Shown: positions 18,758 to 28,578, numbered from the stretch's first letter. The stretch is 64,000 nt of DNA from Nostoc sp. JL34 (GCF_017114945.1 NZ_JABXKQ010000138.1:1-64000), one strand, 5' to 3'. Program-made: numbers and translations. Notes: generated from the letters alone by a model not told the origin.

Positions 18758-21031
18758 ATGTCCGCGCGATCGCTTTGCTGTTCTCCAGAAAATATCCAAA
18801 AAGCAAAAAGAGCTTTGATCCGCTGTTCCTTAACTCAAAAGGCATTAGCTGATGAGTTAGAAATAACTCGGCAGCCAGTAGGAAAATTCTTTACAGGTAA
18901 ACCTGTTGATCGCAATCTTTTTGTCCAGATTTGCGACAGGCTAGACCTAGAGTGGGAAGAAATAGTTGCTGAACCAGCTAGTGAACCAAAGGTAAGTCAA
19001 GATAATAGCATTGATATTGATGCGATCGTTCAAACAGTACGTCAAAAAATAAAACCTGGCATTCAAGAACGCTGCGGCACAATGCGGGTGCTGGATATGA
19101 CTCAACCCATTGGGTTGAATGAGATTTATACCAGCGTTAATATTTTGGAGAAAATTACTGGGCGACAACGCTTAGGAATTGATGAATTATTGCAACAGTG
19201 TACTAGCGAAGATTTTGACAGATTTGGACTGAGCAGAATTACTCAAAAACGAATACCAGGACTAGAAGCGGTAGAAAATTATCCTAAGTTGATGATTTTG
19301 GGTAAGCCAGGAGCAGGTAAAACCACATTTTTGAAGTATTTAGCAATTCAGTGTATTGAAGGTAAGTTTCAGGCTAATCGTGTGCCAATTTTTATCACAC
19401 TTAAAGATTTTGCAGAAGCTACAAACAAACCGGGATTACTAGAATACATAAGTGAAAATGCCATGAATCACGTTTTTGAAACAGATAGTATTTTAGACAG
19501 GCAATTTATAGCGTCTATCCAAGATATAATAACTCAGGGCAAGGCATTAATTTTACTAGATGGCTTGGATGAAGTTAGAGAAGAAGATAATAGCTTTGTC
19601 TTAAAGCATATTCGAGACTTTTCTGAACGTTTCTGGAACAATCAGTTTGTAATAACCTGCCGCATTGCAGCACGAGAATATACATTTGAGAAATTTACAG
19701 AAGTAGAAATTGCTGATTTTGATGAGGAACAAATTACGACATTTACAACTAACTGGTTTCAGGGTAAAGGTGTAAAAGCAGAGACTTTTATTAAACATCT
19801 GAAAGACAATAACCGAATCAAACAACTGGCCGCAAGTCCTCTCCTATTGACGTTACTATGTTTGGCATTTGAAGAGTCAGGGGATTTTCCAGCCAATCGT
19901 TCTGAGCTGTATAAAGAAGGACTGGATGCGCTACTAAAAAAATGGGATGCTAAACGCGGTATTCAGCGCGATCTGATTTACAAAAAGCTATCAATCCACC
20001 GAAAGGAAGATTTACTCAGCAAAATTGCCCTAACTACGTTTGAGCAAGGAGACTATTTCTTCAAGCAGAAAACAGCGGAACAATATATCATAGATTACAT
20101 CCGCAATTTACCTGCTGCTAATACTGACGAGGAAGAATTGCAAATCGACAGTGAAGAAATTTTTTGTTCTATTGAGCATCATCATGGCTTAGTTGTGGCA
20201 AGGGCTAAAGGAATTTACTCATTTTCACATCTGACATTTCATGAGTATTTCACAGCTAGAGAATTTATTATTGTTAAGCAATCGTCAGAAACATCATTGC
20301 AAAGCCTGGTGAAGCACATCACTGAAAAACGCTGGCGTGAAGTCTTTTTGCTAGCAGTTGGAATGTCGCCAAATGCAGACTGTCTATTACTCTTAATCAA
20401 AAAAAAGGTTGATTTACTTTTGGCTAGTGATGAGAAATTGCAGCAATATTTAATGTGGGTAAATCAGAAATCCATTTCAGTTGAGGTTCCTTATAAGTTA
20501 GCTGCTGTTAGGGCTTTTTACTTTGCCCGTGCCCGCGTCCGTTCCCGTTTCCTCTCCCGCTCTCTCGCCCGCTCGCTTACCCGCTCCCGCTCTCTTGCCC
20601 GCGCCATTGCCCGTGCTCTCGATCTCGCCCGTGCCCTCGATCTCGCCCGTGCCATTGATATCGATCTGGCGCGGGATCTCGCCCGAGACCTCTCCCTCGA
20701 TTCGGATTTCAAGAAAGTACAGCAACAACTTCAGGAGCAAGTACCTAAACGAGACAGTGAGAATGAAATATTTAAGCAATGGTGGAAAGCTAATAGCCAA
20801 GCTTGGACTGAGAAATTAAGAGTAGTCATGATTAAATATCGTACTACTTATCATGATTGGCAGTTCAGCGATGGGCAGAAGGAATTATTGAACCAGTATT
20901 ACAATGCCAATAAGTTTTTGGTAGATTGCCTAAATAGCGATTGTTATGTTAGCCGGGAAGTACGACAGCAAATAGAAGATACCTTGCTATTACCGATCGC
21001 AGAGATTAAACAGCGTCAGCAGCAATCTTAA
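18758..21031 (+). CDS. NACHT-domain NTPase (NLR-like), possible conflict/defence protein
   Basis: The 757-aa product has an N-terminal helix-turn-helix-like module (SLTQKALADELEITRQPVGK, about 25-45). The NACHT domain follows, with Walker A LGKPGAGKT (about 184-192) and Walker B ALILLDGLDEV (about 263-273). The winged-helix part includes FSHLTFHEYFTARE. An Arg/Ala/Leu/Asp repeat tract covers about residues 588-648, and a helical C-terminal domain ends the protein. Such NACHT proteins belong to predicted conflict systems; some bacterial NACHT proteins block phage. No obvious effector gene is adjacent. Confidence 0.88.
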   Translation: MSARSLCCSPENIQKAKRALIRCSLTQKALADELEITRQPVGKFFTGKPVDRNLFVQICDRLDLEWEEIVAEPASEPKVSQDNSIDIDAIVQTVRQKIKPGIQERCGTMRVLDMTQPIGLNEIYTSVNILEKITGRQRLGIDELLQQCTSEDFDRFGLSRITQKRIPGLEAVENYPKLMILGKPGAGKTTFLKYLAIQCIEGKFQANRVPIFITLKDFAEATNKPGLLEYISENAMNHVFETDSILDRQFIASIQDIITQGKALILLDGLDEVREEDNSFVLKHIRDFSERFWNNQFVITCRIAAREYTFEKFTEVEIADFDEEQITTFTTNWFQGKGVKAETFIKHLKDNNRIKQLAASPLLLTLLCLAFEESGDFPANRSELYKEGLDALLKKWDAKRGIQRDLIYKKLSIHRKEDLLSKIALTTFEQGDYFFKQKTAEQYIIDYIRNLPAANTDEEELQIDSEEIFCSIEHHHGLVVARAKGIYSFSHLTFHEYFTAREFIIVKQSSETSLQSLVKHITEKRWREVFLLAVGMSPNADCLLLLIKKKVDLLLASDEKLQQYLMWVNQKSISVEVPYKLAAVRAFYFARARVRSRFLSRSLARSLTRSRSLARAIARALDLARALDLARAIDIDLARDLARDLSLDSDFKKVQQQLQEQVPKRDSENEIFKQWWKANSQAWTEKLRVVMIKYRTTYHDWQFSDGQKELLNQYYNANKFLVDCLNSDCYVSREVRQQIEDTLLLPIAEIKQRQQQS
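20521..20705 (+). repeat. C/T-rich repeat tract coding for Arg-Ala-Leu-Asp repeats
   Basis: The coding strand is almost entirely pyrimidine-rich, built from CTCGCCCGTGCC-like units. It encodes runs such as SRSLARAIARALDLARALDL. The unit repeats every 6 or 12 nt and is probably prone to slippage without loss of frame. Confidence 0.8.
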
Positions 21032-21435
21032 ATACCCATATAACAGATAGTGAATCATTCGTTAAAAAAGCGAAAATATTTTCCAAGTCCTAGTAAATCA
21101 ATCTAAAATGAAAGTAAGAGTTCGCAGTCAGCCGATTCGCCTCTATTCGATGGCTTAGATATGTGGACATGAGTAATAAAACATCATTTTGGAACAAAAT
21201 GATACTCATCTACGTCGTATAAGTCTCTCGCCTCTTGCTTTTAGTGAAGCACATTAGCAGGATACAAATTCTGAACAGCGATATATACGACGGGCTACGC
21301 TCACGCGATCGCACAGACTTCCCATCATAATTGTATCTTCGGAACACGCCTATAGACAGGTTCCAAAACAGTCAGAAACAAACTCAGTGAATCCTCGTCA
21401 TTAAATACATCACATACACAAAGGATAACCCTCTT
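21032..21435. other. 404-bp intergenic region
   Basis: It contains a dispersed repeat with a HIP1 site (GGGCTACGCTCACGCGATCG, about 21293-21312) and presumably the promoter of the next gene. There is no coding sequence. Confidence 0.5.
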
Positions 21436-22158
21436 ATGACTCGCCTACATCAATGGAAATCTGGAACTGCTGCACTTATGGCAATGGCTGTTACTACAAG
21501 CCTCATTAGCCCTCTATTGAGCTTGGCTCCTGCTAATGCTCAATATAGAATTGATCAAAACAGAACTGGGCAATACGGAAACGCTACCATTCCTTCTGGA
21601 GTTGCTCTTCCTGTAACCTACGAAAAAGAGACAATTACTATTGCTCCTGGGGAAAGTAAATCTATAACCTTGAGAATAGCCAATGACATTATCGACAGAA
21701 ATAGAAATGTCTTGATTCCTGCTGGTACTAAAGTACATGGACGGCTAGAATCTGTTGACTTAGATAGTTATTCAAGAGATACAAGAAATACAGATGATAA
21801 CCAAGGAAAAGGCGTGCGGTTTGTCGCTCAAGAATTAGAATTTTCTAATGGTCAGCGTCAGTCGATTAATGCCACCTCTCGGACATACACCACAACTCAA
21901 AAAGTTTCACAGGGCCCCAACACCAGTCAGGTTTTAACTGACGCAGCTATTGGTGGGGGTGCTGGTCTTTTAGGTTCACTACTTACTGGTAATCGCAGAA
22001 TTGACGATTTAAAACCTGTTCTCGGTGCGGCTGCGGGGGCGGGTGCTAGTGTCCTGTTGCGGAAAAAAGAAGGAAATGCTTTTGTCCTCAGACCTGCACA
22101 GGATTTAAAGCTCACACTGAATTCTAACTTGAATTTAGTACCTCAATCCCGCTACTAA
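21436..22158 (+). CDS. exported protein related to the next gene's C-terminal domain
   Basis: The 240-aa product has a signal peptide ending near ANAQY. The mature domain carries IPSGVALPVTYEKETITIAPGE, VLIPAGTKVHGRLE, NGQRQSINATS, a Gly/Ala-rich hydrophobic stretch (AAIGGGAGLLGSLLTGNR) and a final LKLTLNSNLNL. The same order of motifs forms the C-terminal half of the SLH protein at 22520, so the two are paralogous here. Function is unknown; an envelope location is likely. Confidence 0.7.
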   Translation: MTRLHQWKSGTAALMAMAVTTSLISPLLSLAPANAQYRIDQNRTGQYGNATIPSGVALPVTYEKETITIAPGESKSITLRIANDIIDRNRNVLIPAGTKVHGRLESVDLDSYSRDTRNTDDNQGKGVRFVAQELEFSNGQRQSINATSRTYTTTQKVSQGPNTSQVLTDAAIGGGAGLLGSLLTGNRRIDDLKPVLGAAAGAGASVLLRKKEGNAFVLRPAQDLKLTLNSNLNLVPQSRY

Positions 22159-22199
22159 ATTCAACTTCATTCCAGTTGTGAATTTAATCATCCTCCATA

Positions 22200-22234
22200 G
22201 GCGATCGCCACTTTAACTATAGTGTGCGATCGCC
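22200..22234 (+). terminator. HIP1-containing hairpin terminator
   Basis: GGCGATCGC (22200-22208) and GCGATCGCC (22226-22234) pair, extended by CACT/AGTG, and are followed by a T-rich stretch. The rest of the spacer to 22519 is AT-rich with no gene. Confidence 0.65.
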
Positions 22235-22519
22235 TTCATTTTTAAACCTAAAAAATCTGTTTTCCAGCAACTATTCTCTTGATGTATCGTCTTACTCAGT
22301 ATCCATATTTATTGGAATGCTTGTTTTCTTTTATTAATAAATAATAGGTTGATTACACTACTTTTATTACCAACTTCGTTTAATAGAGAATTTTTGTTTA
22401 TGACTGTATGACTAAAGTAATGGTTTTTACAAAAAGCAGAAATAATTAGGAACCTTATACTTCAGTAAATGTCTAATTAATTAACAGTAAAAAAATAATT
22501 GTCTTGGAGTAAAAAAATA

Positions 22520-23761
22520 ATGTTTAACTTAAATCGTTGGCAATCTAGAACAGCTGCAATCATGGCTTTGAGCGTCACAGTCGGTACTGTAGCGCCTTTC
22601 ATTACAGCTTCGCCATCTTTAGCTCAAACTACTTTTTCTGATGTTTCATCTAACTATTGGGCAGCACAATTTATTCAACAATTGTCACAGCGAGGTGTAA
22701 TTGCGGGATTTCCTGATGGTAGCTTCCGCCCTGAAGAACCAGTGACACGCGCTCAATTTGCCGCGATGGTCAACAAAGCTTTCCAAAAAGCACAGCAACG
22801 TCAGCCAATCAGTTTTGCTGATGTGCCTAGCAACTATTGGGCATCCACTGCCATTCAGCAAGCTTATACCATTGGTTTCTTGTCAGGATATCCCGGAAAT
22901 CGCTTTGAGCCTAATCAAGCTATTCCCCGTCAACAGGTTTTGGTTTCCCTCGCTAACGGTCTGGAATATAGTCCCAGCGGTAATACCGAAAGCACTCTGC
23001 AATACTTCAACGATGCCTCTAACATCGCTAGCTATGCCCGTAGCCCGATCGCAGCAGCAACTGAAAAGCAAATTGTGGTGAACTATCCGAATGTGAAGTT
23101 CCTGAATCCAACTGCAACTGCTACTCGCGCCCAGGTAGCAGCTTTTATCTACCAAGCATTGGTTAGTTCTAACCAAGCCTCAGCAATTAACTCGCCCTAT
23201 GTCGTGGCTGTCGGGTCTACTACCCCAACGCCTGTATCAGTCACAATTCCCCAAGGGACTGCTATTCCTGTGAAGTATGACAAGGCAGAAAAAATTCTAG
23301 TTACAAAGGACGAAACAGCGCCTTTGACATTGACAGTATCCCAAAACGTGGTTACGCAAGACGGATCTGTAGTGATTCCTGCTGGTAGTCAGGTTATTGG
23401 TCAACTCAAACCTGCTACAGGCGGTTCTCAATTCATTGCAGAGAAACTGGTTTTGACCAGTGGTCAAGAGTATCAGCTTAACGCTACCTCTGAAGTAATT
23501 ACCAAAACTGAAACCGTCAAAAAGGGTACTAGTATTGGTTCAATTATCAAGAATACTGTATTGGGTGCAGGTGCAGCAACTGCGGTATCTGCTGTCACTG
23601 GCGATCGCGCTATTGCTACAGAAGAAGTTTTGGGTGGTGCTGGTATCGGTGCGTTGGTTGGTCTGTTCTTCGGTAAGAATAGTGTTGACTTAATCGCCAT
23701 TGACCCAAATACCGATTTACAAATGACAATTAATCAGAATTTGCTGGTTTCACTAAGATAG
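22520..23761 (+). CDS. SLH-domain surface protein
   Basis: The 413-aa product has a signal peptide ending near SLAQT. Three S-layer-homology repeats follow: FSDVSSNYWAAQFIQQL, FADVPSNYWASTAIQQAY and a degenerate YFNDASNIASYARSPI. The C-terminal domain is shared with the preceding gene (VVIPAGSQVIGQL...LNATSE...LQMTINQNLL). SLH repeats bind secondary cell-wall polymers, so the protein likely anchors to the wall or outer membrane. I choose the ATG at 22520 with GGAG upstream rather than a TTG at 22499. Confidence 0.85.
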   Translation: MFNLNRWQSRTAAIMALSVTVGTVAPFITASPSLAQTTFSDVSSNYWAAQFIQQLSQRGVIAGFPDGSFRPEEPVTRAQFAAMVNKAFQKAQQRQPISFADVPSNYWASTAIQQAYTIGFLSGYPGNRFEPNQAIPRQQVLVSLANGLEYSPSGNTESTLQYFNDASNIASYARSPIAAATEKQIVVNYPNVKFLNPTATATRAQVAAFIYQALVSSNQASAINSPYVVAVGSTTPTPVSVTIPQGTAIPVKYDKAEKILVTKDETAPLTLTVSQNVVTQDGSVVIPAGSQVIGQLKPATGGSQFIAEKLVLTSGQEYQLNATSEVITKTETVKKGTSIGSIIKNTVLGAGAATAVSAVTGDRAIATEEVLGGAGIGALVGLFFGKNSVDLIAIDPNTDLQMTINQNLLVSLR

Positions 23762-23862
23762 TCATTAGTCATTGGTCATTGGTCTTTACAAAGGACAAAT
23801 GACCAACTCTCAACTTCAGTTATTAGCCATTAGTCTTTACAAAGGACAAAGGACAAATGACT
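23762..23862. repeat. GTCATTA/GGACAAA heptamer repeats with inverted symmetry
   Basis: Units of GTCATTA and GTCATTG, then inverted GGACAAATGAC units, can fold into hairpins between two convergent genes. Related arrays occur at 30431-30450 and 32694-32752. Confidence 0.8.
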
Positions 23863-23866
23863 AATT

Positions 23867-25216
23867 TTAAACTTCCGGCAACCAAATAATAAATGTAGTC
23901 CCCGGCGTATCGGGTGAAGTTAGCTTAGAGTTGATTGCAGGGCTGAAAACCTCGATTTCGCCCTGCATTTGCTCTATTAATTGTTTAGCGATCGCTAACC
24001 CCAAACCTGTGCCGGGGATTTCTGTTTGCGCTTGTACACCCCGATAATGCCGTTCTCCAAGATGTTCTAAATCCTGGGGTGGAATGCCAGGCCCATTATC
24101 ACTAATGACTATTCCTTGAAAATTAGCTTTTTCTTGCCCCGCCTGAATCAAAATTTTGCCGCCAGTGGGAGTGTATTTTAAAGCATTATCAATAATGTTA
24201 GTTAACACCTCTCGTAATGCTTTGACGTTGGCACGTACTAGAGAGGAATTCTGTTGAATTTCTGTTATTAGTTTTAGCTTTCGCTCTTGGGCGATCGCTT
24301 TGGCTGATATTAATAATGGTTCTAATATATCTGCTAGCGAACAGTCAACTGCTTTATCTCCAGTTCCCGGCAATAATAGCGGCGGTTTAGCGTCTTTTTG
24401 GATAGTAGCTTCTACAAAGACTTCATCTTCCGCCAGATGTAGTGGTGCTAAATCAGCCTCTGTCAAGTCAATTACTTGATCAAATTGTTGCAGTAATTCT
24501 TGGAGGCGATCGCTTTCCCGCACAATACTATTTGCCACATCTCGGTTAGCGTCTGCTGGTCGTAGTCGTTTCAATAGCAGTTTGCCAAAAGTCCGTAATG
24601 CCGTTAATGGGTTACGAAACTGATGCAACAGGTTATCTAGCAAATCCCGCTGTTTTTCTTGGAGAATTTGTTGCTCACGTAACTGTTGTTCAAACCATGC
24701 TCGCCGCTGATCTAAAATACAAGCGATCGCTAATGTTTGGGCTATCCGTTGAATCTGACTTTGCTCATGTTCATTCCATGCCCGGTCTTTCCTACCTGTC
24801 ACTAGTAACCCCATCATCACACCCTCATAAATCAGAGGTAAAACAATTTGGTTGCTACTAAGTAGGTATTCCTCTTTTAGATCGGGTTGAGAAGCATCTG
24901 GTATCTCAGACTCCCGTGACGAGGTTGGAGATTCTGAACCTGCTGTCAATAACTTTCCCTGATGATTGGGTAATACAAACACATTTCCAACTTGAAGTTG
25001 CTTGTGTACTGTCGCTTCAGCAATCTCCTCCCCTGGCGGTAATAATGCTGTTTCCGGGTAAATTACCACAGGAATAAGTTTTGCATCGCCTGAAGAAGTC
25101 TCTACCAATTCTTGTGTTAGGTACACAATACTTAAAGTTGCTCCCAGCCCTTGGGTTAGCAGTGCTATTTGCTCTCGACACAGAGCAAGAAAATCGGAAC
25201 TGGCAGACATTAACAT
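23867..25216 (-). CDS. GAF-domain sensor histidine kinase, Hik2/CSK-like
   Basis: The 449-aa product has an N-terminal GAF domain (about 10-170). Its phosphoacceptor helix contains LLHQFRNPLTALRTFGKLLL, with the histidine near residue 198. The ATPase domain shows N-box REVLTNIIDNALKY, G1 DNGPGIP and G2 GTGLGLAI. No membrane segment is seen, so it is cytosolic. The H-box sequence matches what I recall of Hik2, the cyanobacterial relative of the plastid redox kinase CSK. No response regulator is adjacent. Confidence 0.85.
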   Translation of the reverse strand: MLMSASSDFLALCREQIALLTQGLGATLSIVYLTQELVETSSGDAKLIPVVIYPETALLPPGEEIAEATVHKQLQVGNVFVLPNHQGKLLTAGSESPTSSRESEIPDASQPDLKEEYLLSSNQIVLPLIYEGVMMGLLVTGRKDRAWNEHEQSQIQRIAQTLAIACILDQRRAWFEQQLREQQILQEKQRDLLDNLLHQFRNPLTALRTFGKLLLKRLRPADANRDVANSIVRESDRLQELLQQFDQVIDLTEADLAPLHLAEDEVFVEATIQKDAKPPLLLPGTGDKAVDCSLADILEPLLISAKAIAQERKLKLITEIQQNSSLVRANVKALREVLTNIIDNALKYTPTGGKILIQAGQEKANFQGIVISDNGPGIPPQDLEHLGERHYRGVQAQTEIPGTGLGLAIAKQLIEQMQGEIEVFSPAINSKLTSPDTPGTTFIIWLPEV

Positions 25217-25503
25217 TTTTTAGCTCTTGCTCAAGATTACAGATTTTGAGGCATGATGTTAAGAGAGGATACTTAGTTTTTACCTCACTCATTTAATAAA
25301 GCTTAACTAAAATTTTCTTAGAGATGGCTTGTTCCAGGGGATTATATCCGAATGGTAATTTTGTTTTCTCTATTTTCAAAGATATTAACTTTCTTACATG
25401 AAAAGGTTAAAAGCTATTGATATTTTGAACTAGAACCTATATAATGACGACGGATTTTGTAGCTATAACTACAATCTATAGCTTGAAAGAGGAGGACAAT
25501 AGA

Positions 25504-25821
25504 TTGGCAAGGAGACGCAAAAGGAAGAGTCGTCGTCGTCAGGAAGGACGGCGCATTTTGGAGCACGTGCCTCAATATAGCATCGAAAGTGGCGAAGAAA
25601 AGCCTGTGACAGCAGCGAGAAGATTCATTCAAGCTGAAGGGATTTTGCCACCGGCATTGCTGCTCGTAAAGCGAAATGAACACACCACAGACCGTTATTT
25701 CTGGGCAGAAAAGGGACTGTTTGGTGCTCAATACGTGGAGGAAAACCATTTCTTGTTTCCTAGCTTGAGGGTGTTAGAACCTTCGCCAGGTCAGGAACCT
25801 GTTGCTTTAGCTACTCGGTGA
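25504..25821 (+). CDS. DUF3155 protein with a probable TTG start
   Basis: The product starts with LARRRKRKSRRRQEGRRILE and continues HVPQYSIESGEEKPVTAARR, typical of the cyanobacterial DUF3155 family, function unknown. I place the start at TTG 25504 because AGGAGG lies exactly 8 nt upstream (25490-25495). An in-frame ATG at 25444 would put this ideal ribosome-binding site inside the gene and add 20 non-conserved residues. The length is then 105 aa. The N-terminus is strongly basic. Confidence 0.8.
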   Translation: MARRRKRKSRRRQEGRRILEHVPQYSIESGEEKPVTAARRFIQAEGILPPALLLVKRNEHTTDRYFWAEKGLFGAQYVEENHFLFPSLRVLEPSPGQEPVALATR

Positions 25822-26130
25822 ACCATAGCTGGTCATCTTAGGCATTGAATGTGGCTCCTGACTATTATTAACTGGCAAAATTGCTAAGTTTATGCAAAAT
25901 TTAATTTTTTTTTAGTTTGTAGCTGATTTGCCAGTAAATCTAGTCCAGGTAATTGGAAAGTGAACTTGTCTCAAACCACGCTAGATTGCATGGGTTGATA
26001 CTATTTTGATCATCAATAAGGGAGTGGGTATAGAGCCAAGCGCGTCTAAAAGTGCTAGTGAAGTTGCGCTCTTATGCCGTAGATTGTTAGGCAAGCTCTG
26101 TCAATGAATTTAAGTTAATGAATTTAAATT

Positions 26131-26160
26131 TTTTCCCCACGATTTATATCGTGGGGAAAA
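26131..26160. terminator. strong bidirectional terminator
   Basis: TTTTCCCCACGAT and ATCGTGGGGAAAA form a perfect 13-bp stem with a TTAT loop, between the convergent DUF3155 and CCB1-like genes. The rest of 25822-26271 shows no gene. Confidence 0.85.
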
Positions 26161-26271
26161 CTGACAAAGCAGAAGTCTTGATTTTCTCCTTCCTACTTTC
26201 CATTGCCTAAAGAGTAGGTCAGGTCAGAAGTCTGCATATCATAGTTAAGAGATGGTCACAAAAATCAACAA

Positions 26272-26802
26272 TTATTTCCCAGGCTTTAGCTGTAGAGTCC
26301 TCTGTAACTCACTGAGCTCATCTCGATGGGCAGCTACGGTTATCTTACTTGAGGAGGTTTGTTCGCTCTGAGTTGTTTCTACTTTGAGCGACACCTTCTC
26401 AAGTCTTCCAGATTTTTTCCAATAAAATAGACCACTTAAAGGCGACAGCAGTACCATCGCCAAAACAAGAGTACTGAGGCTAGGAAAAAGCAGGGATACT
26501 ACCAGAGATAGACAAACAATCCCAGTAGCTGCCAGTAAAGTTAGAAATATAGCTAAGAACCAGCTGGGGCGAACATTACCTTCAAAAGTCACCTGGTTTT
26601 GTTCTCGGTCTACCGCTGCCACTCGATAAGATCGCGATCGAAAATACTCTTTTAATTGAGACATCAAAGCAGCTTCGTCTTGCTCAGATACCAGTTGCGC
26701 TATTTCTATGCGGTCTTTAGTCGAAGCACGAATAAAGAAAAACAGCCCAACCGATAACAACAAGGTTAGCAGGAACGTAGATGGCAGAATAGCAGTATCC
26801 AT
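26272..26802 (-). CDS. CCB1-like cofactor assembly of complex C protein
   Basis: The 176-aa product has an N-terminal membrane helix (STFLLTLLLSVGLFFFIRAS), a soluble stretch with SYRVAAVDREQNQVTFEGNV, then two helices (about 82-128) and a hydrophilic tail. This matches cyanobacterial CCB1, a factor for covalent attachment of heme ci to cytochrome b6. The assignment rests on recalled sequence pattern. A PadR regulator lies 148 nt upstream on the same strand. Confidence 0.75.
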   Translation of the reverse strand: MDTAILPSTFLLTLLLSVGLFFFIRASTKDRIEIAQLVSEQDEAALMSQLKEYFRSRSYRVAAVDREQNQVTFEGNVRPSWFLAIFLTLLAATGIVCLSLVVSLLFPSLSTLVLAMVLLSPLSGLFYWKKSGRLEKVSLKVETTQSEQTSSSKITVAAHRDELSELQRTLQLKPGK

Positions 26803-26950
26803 AACTAATTGTTAGTGTTTGACTGGAGGAGACTTATTCATTATCAATTATTCGTTATACCAATTTGAACAATGATTGCGACAAATGGAGCGCCAAAAAG
26901 CAATTACCAGGGACTCTTCCACAATCCAAAATCCAAAATCTAAAATGGTA

Positions 26951-27298
26951 TTACTTTGTCCTCCTGTTAATGTAGTCAAGCCATTGAAAAGCTAAATCTT
27001 GAGCTTGAACTTGCCACTCGGGAGAAACTTGGTACATCCGCCTGGGACGTCCCCGTCCTTCGAGTTTTTTCCAATATCCAGTAATTGCCCCTTGGTCTTC
27101 CAGAAATTTGATTGCACTATAAAGTACGGTATCTGAAAGCCGATAGATGGGATATTCAGTTTCTAATTGCTCGATTAATTCGGTTCCGTAGGATTCACCT
27201 TGTAATAAAACAGACAGTATGTAACAAACTGCTAGTTCCTGACAAAGGTAAGTTGGCGGAGGATTTTCAAAGAATTGATATATATCCTCAAGTTTCAT
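26951..27298 (-). CDS. PadR-family transcriptional regulator
   Basis: The 115-aa winged-helix protein has the PadR pattern: AVCYILSVLLQGESYGTELI (about 23-42), SDTVLYSAIKFLEDQGAI, and a wing with EGRGRPRRMYQVS. PadR proteins are dimeric regulators, often repressors responding to small molecules. It lies upstream of the CCB1-like gene on the same strand and may control it. Confidence 0.85.
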   Translation of the reverse strand: MKLEDIYQFFENPPPTYLCQELAVCYILSVLLQGESYGTELIEQLETEYPIYRLSDTVLYSAIKFLEDQGAITGYWKKLEGRGRPRRMYQVSPEWQVQAQDLAFQWLDYINRRTK

Positions 27299-27973
27299 GG
27301 TTATTGAATGGCTAAAAAAATGCCTTAGGGTAAGGTCTACAATTCTTGTAGTCAGTATACAGTGCTACTGCTAAGAGAGTAATACAGATAAAGCTACTTA
27401 GATTAGATATCCATTGTGTAAACACCAAATAATCACCCACGCCTGTGAAGTTGTGGGAAGAGTTTGCGAGTTTTAGGGGCACAAAATAATGTATCCCTAT
27501 CCAAGCTTGATACGGTGTGGTGAGGAGCGAACAGACAGTGGCTAACTCACTATCTTGGTGTCAAGTGATGCCGAACTGGTTAGAACCGCTTAAGCAATAA
27601 AATGCCATCGAAGAAATTTTACAGGTAAAATGCTATTTTGTCTGTAAAAGTTAATAAACACTTTGTTTTACAGTGATTTTCCCAATGCGAATTTTAAAAG
27701 CTTACGCTAAAGGATATGTCAGGGTTAAAGCTGCTACGCCAGTGAAAACACTTAAGCAGTAACCATTATTGATTTCCTCGACAAGAGAATCTTTTGTCTC
27801 TTATGGCAAGTGTGATAGTAAATTTATCAAAGAAGACCTTAAGGCGGAGGCAAAGAAGACGGGGAGAGGGGGAGATACTCTGACGCGGGGAAAGAACTCT
27901 TCCTGTCCCCATGTTTCCGCGTCCCCGTTTCCTCGTGTCCCTTAATCAAGCGCCCAGCACATTGGTGATCACT
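27299..27973. other. 675-bp intergenic region
   Basis: No convincing gene. CCCACGCC...GTTGTGGG forms a hairpin at about 27437-27458. Two short segments end in similar peptides (WLEPLKQ stop near 27598, VKTLKQ stop near 27762), which could be decayed mobile-element sequence. A GACGCGGGGA-type repeat lies at 27880-27950. Confidence 0.4.
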
Positions 27974-28552
27974 ATGTCACAAACTCCCGATGCCCCATCA
28001 TCTTCCTCAACTCTCAGGGCAATTGCCCAAACTTTTCGCCTTACAGGTTGGATTAGCTTCTGGATTCAGCTAGTACTAGGCGTTGTTTCTAGCATAATTG
28101 TGCTGCTGTTCGCCGTCTTTAATCAAAAAACTGGCAGTTCTAGTAATAATCCTGGGACTGGCTTTGGCGTATTTTTAGCAATTTGTGGACTGGTTGTCTT
28201 GGGTGGGGGGATTTATTTAGCTTACCGTTACACTAGAATTGGCAAGCAATTAGAATCCTCCAATCCCAGCAACCGCCCTCGCAAAAGTGAGACTGTGCAA
28301 GTATTACGCTTAGGGCTGTGGGTGAATTTAGGAGGAACGCTGGTGACTCTTTTGGGGGCGCAGGCGATCGTAGGCACACTGGTAGCAAGATCCATCTCTC
28401 CTCAAGCGATAACTACACAATTTTTTGATCCCACCCGAATTATTAGCGGTCTAGATATGCTTGTAGTACAGGCAAACACCAACACCGTCTCAGCACACTT
28501 TGCAGGGCTGGTGGCGTCGCTTTGGTTACTCAATCGCATTAACCGACCTTAG
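27974..28552 (+). CDS. DUF3611 membrane protein
   Basis: The 192-aa product has about four membrane helices (GWISFWIQLVLGVVSSIIV, VFLAICGLVVLGGGIYLAYR, LGLWVNLGGTLVTLLGAQA and a short final one). It matches the DUF3611 family of cyanobacteria and plastids, function unknown. I place the start at the ATG at 27974; a longer frame from 27911 begins in repeat sequence. Confidence 0.8.
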   Translation: MSQTPDAPSSSSTLRAIAQTFRLTGWISFWIQLVLGVVSSIIVLLFAVFNQKTGSSSNNPGTGFGVFLAICGLVVLGGGIYLAYRYTRIGKQLESSNPSNRPRKSETVQVLRLGLWVNLGGTLVTLLGAQAIVGTLVARSISPQAITTQFFDPTRIISGLDMLVVQANTNTVSAHFAGLVASLWLLNRINRP

Positions 28553-28578
28553 AAAGGGGAGTCAGAAGAAAAGGTAAA

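Noticed and set aside
20498-20800. Arg-rich and Glu/Gly-rich frames antisense or out of frame to the NACHT gene
   Set aside because: They are by-products of the pyrimidine-rich repeat, and the NACHT frame is continuous across it.
27422-27790. IS200/IS605 remnant or omega-RNA
   Set aside because: Only short suggestive peptides and one hairpin. No transposase motif or clear element end was found.
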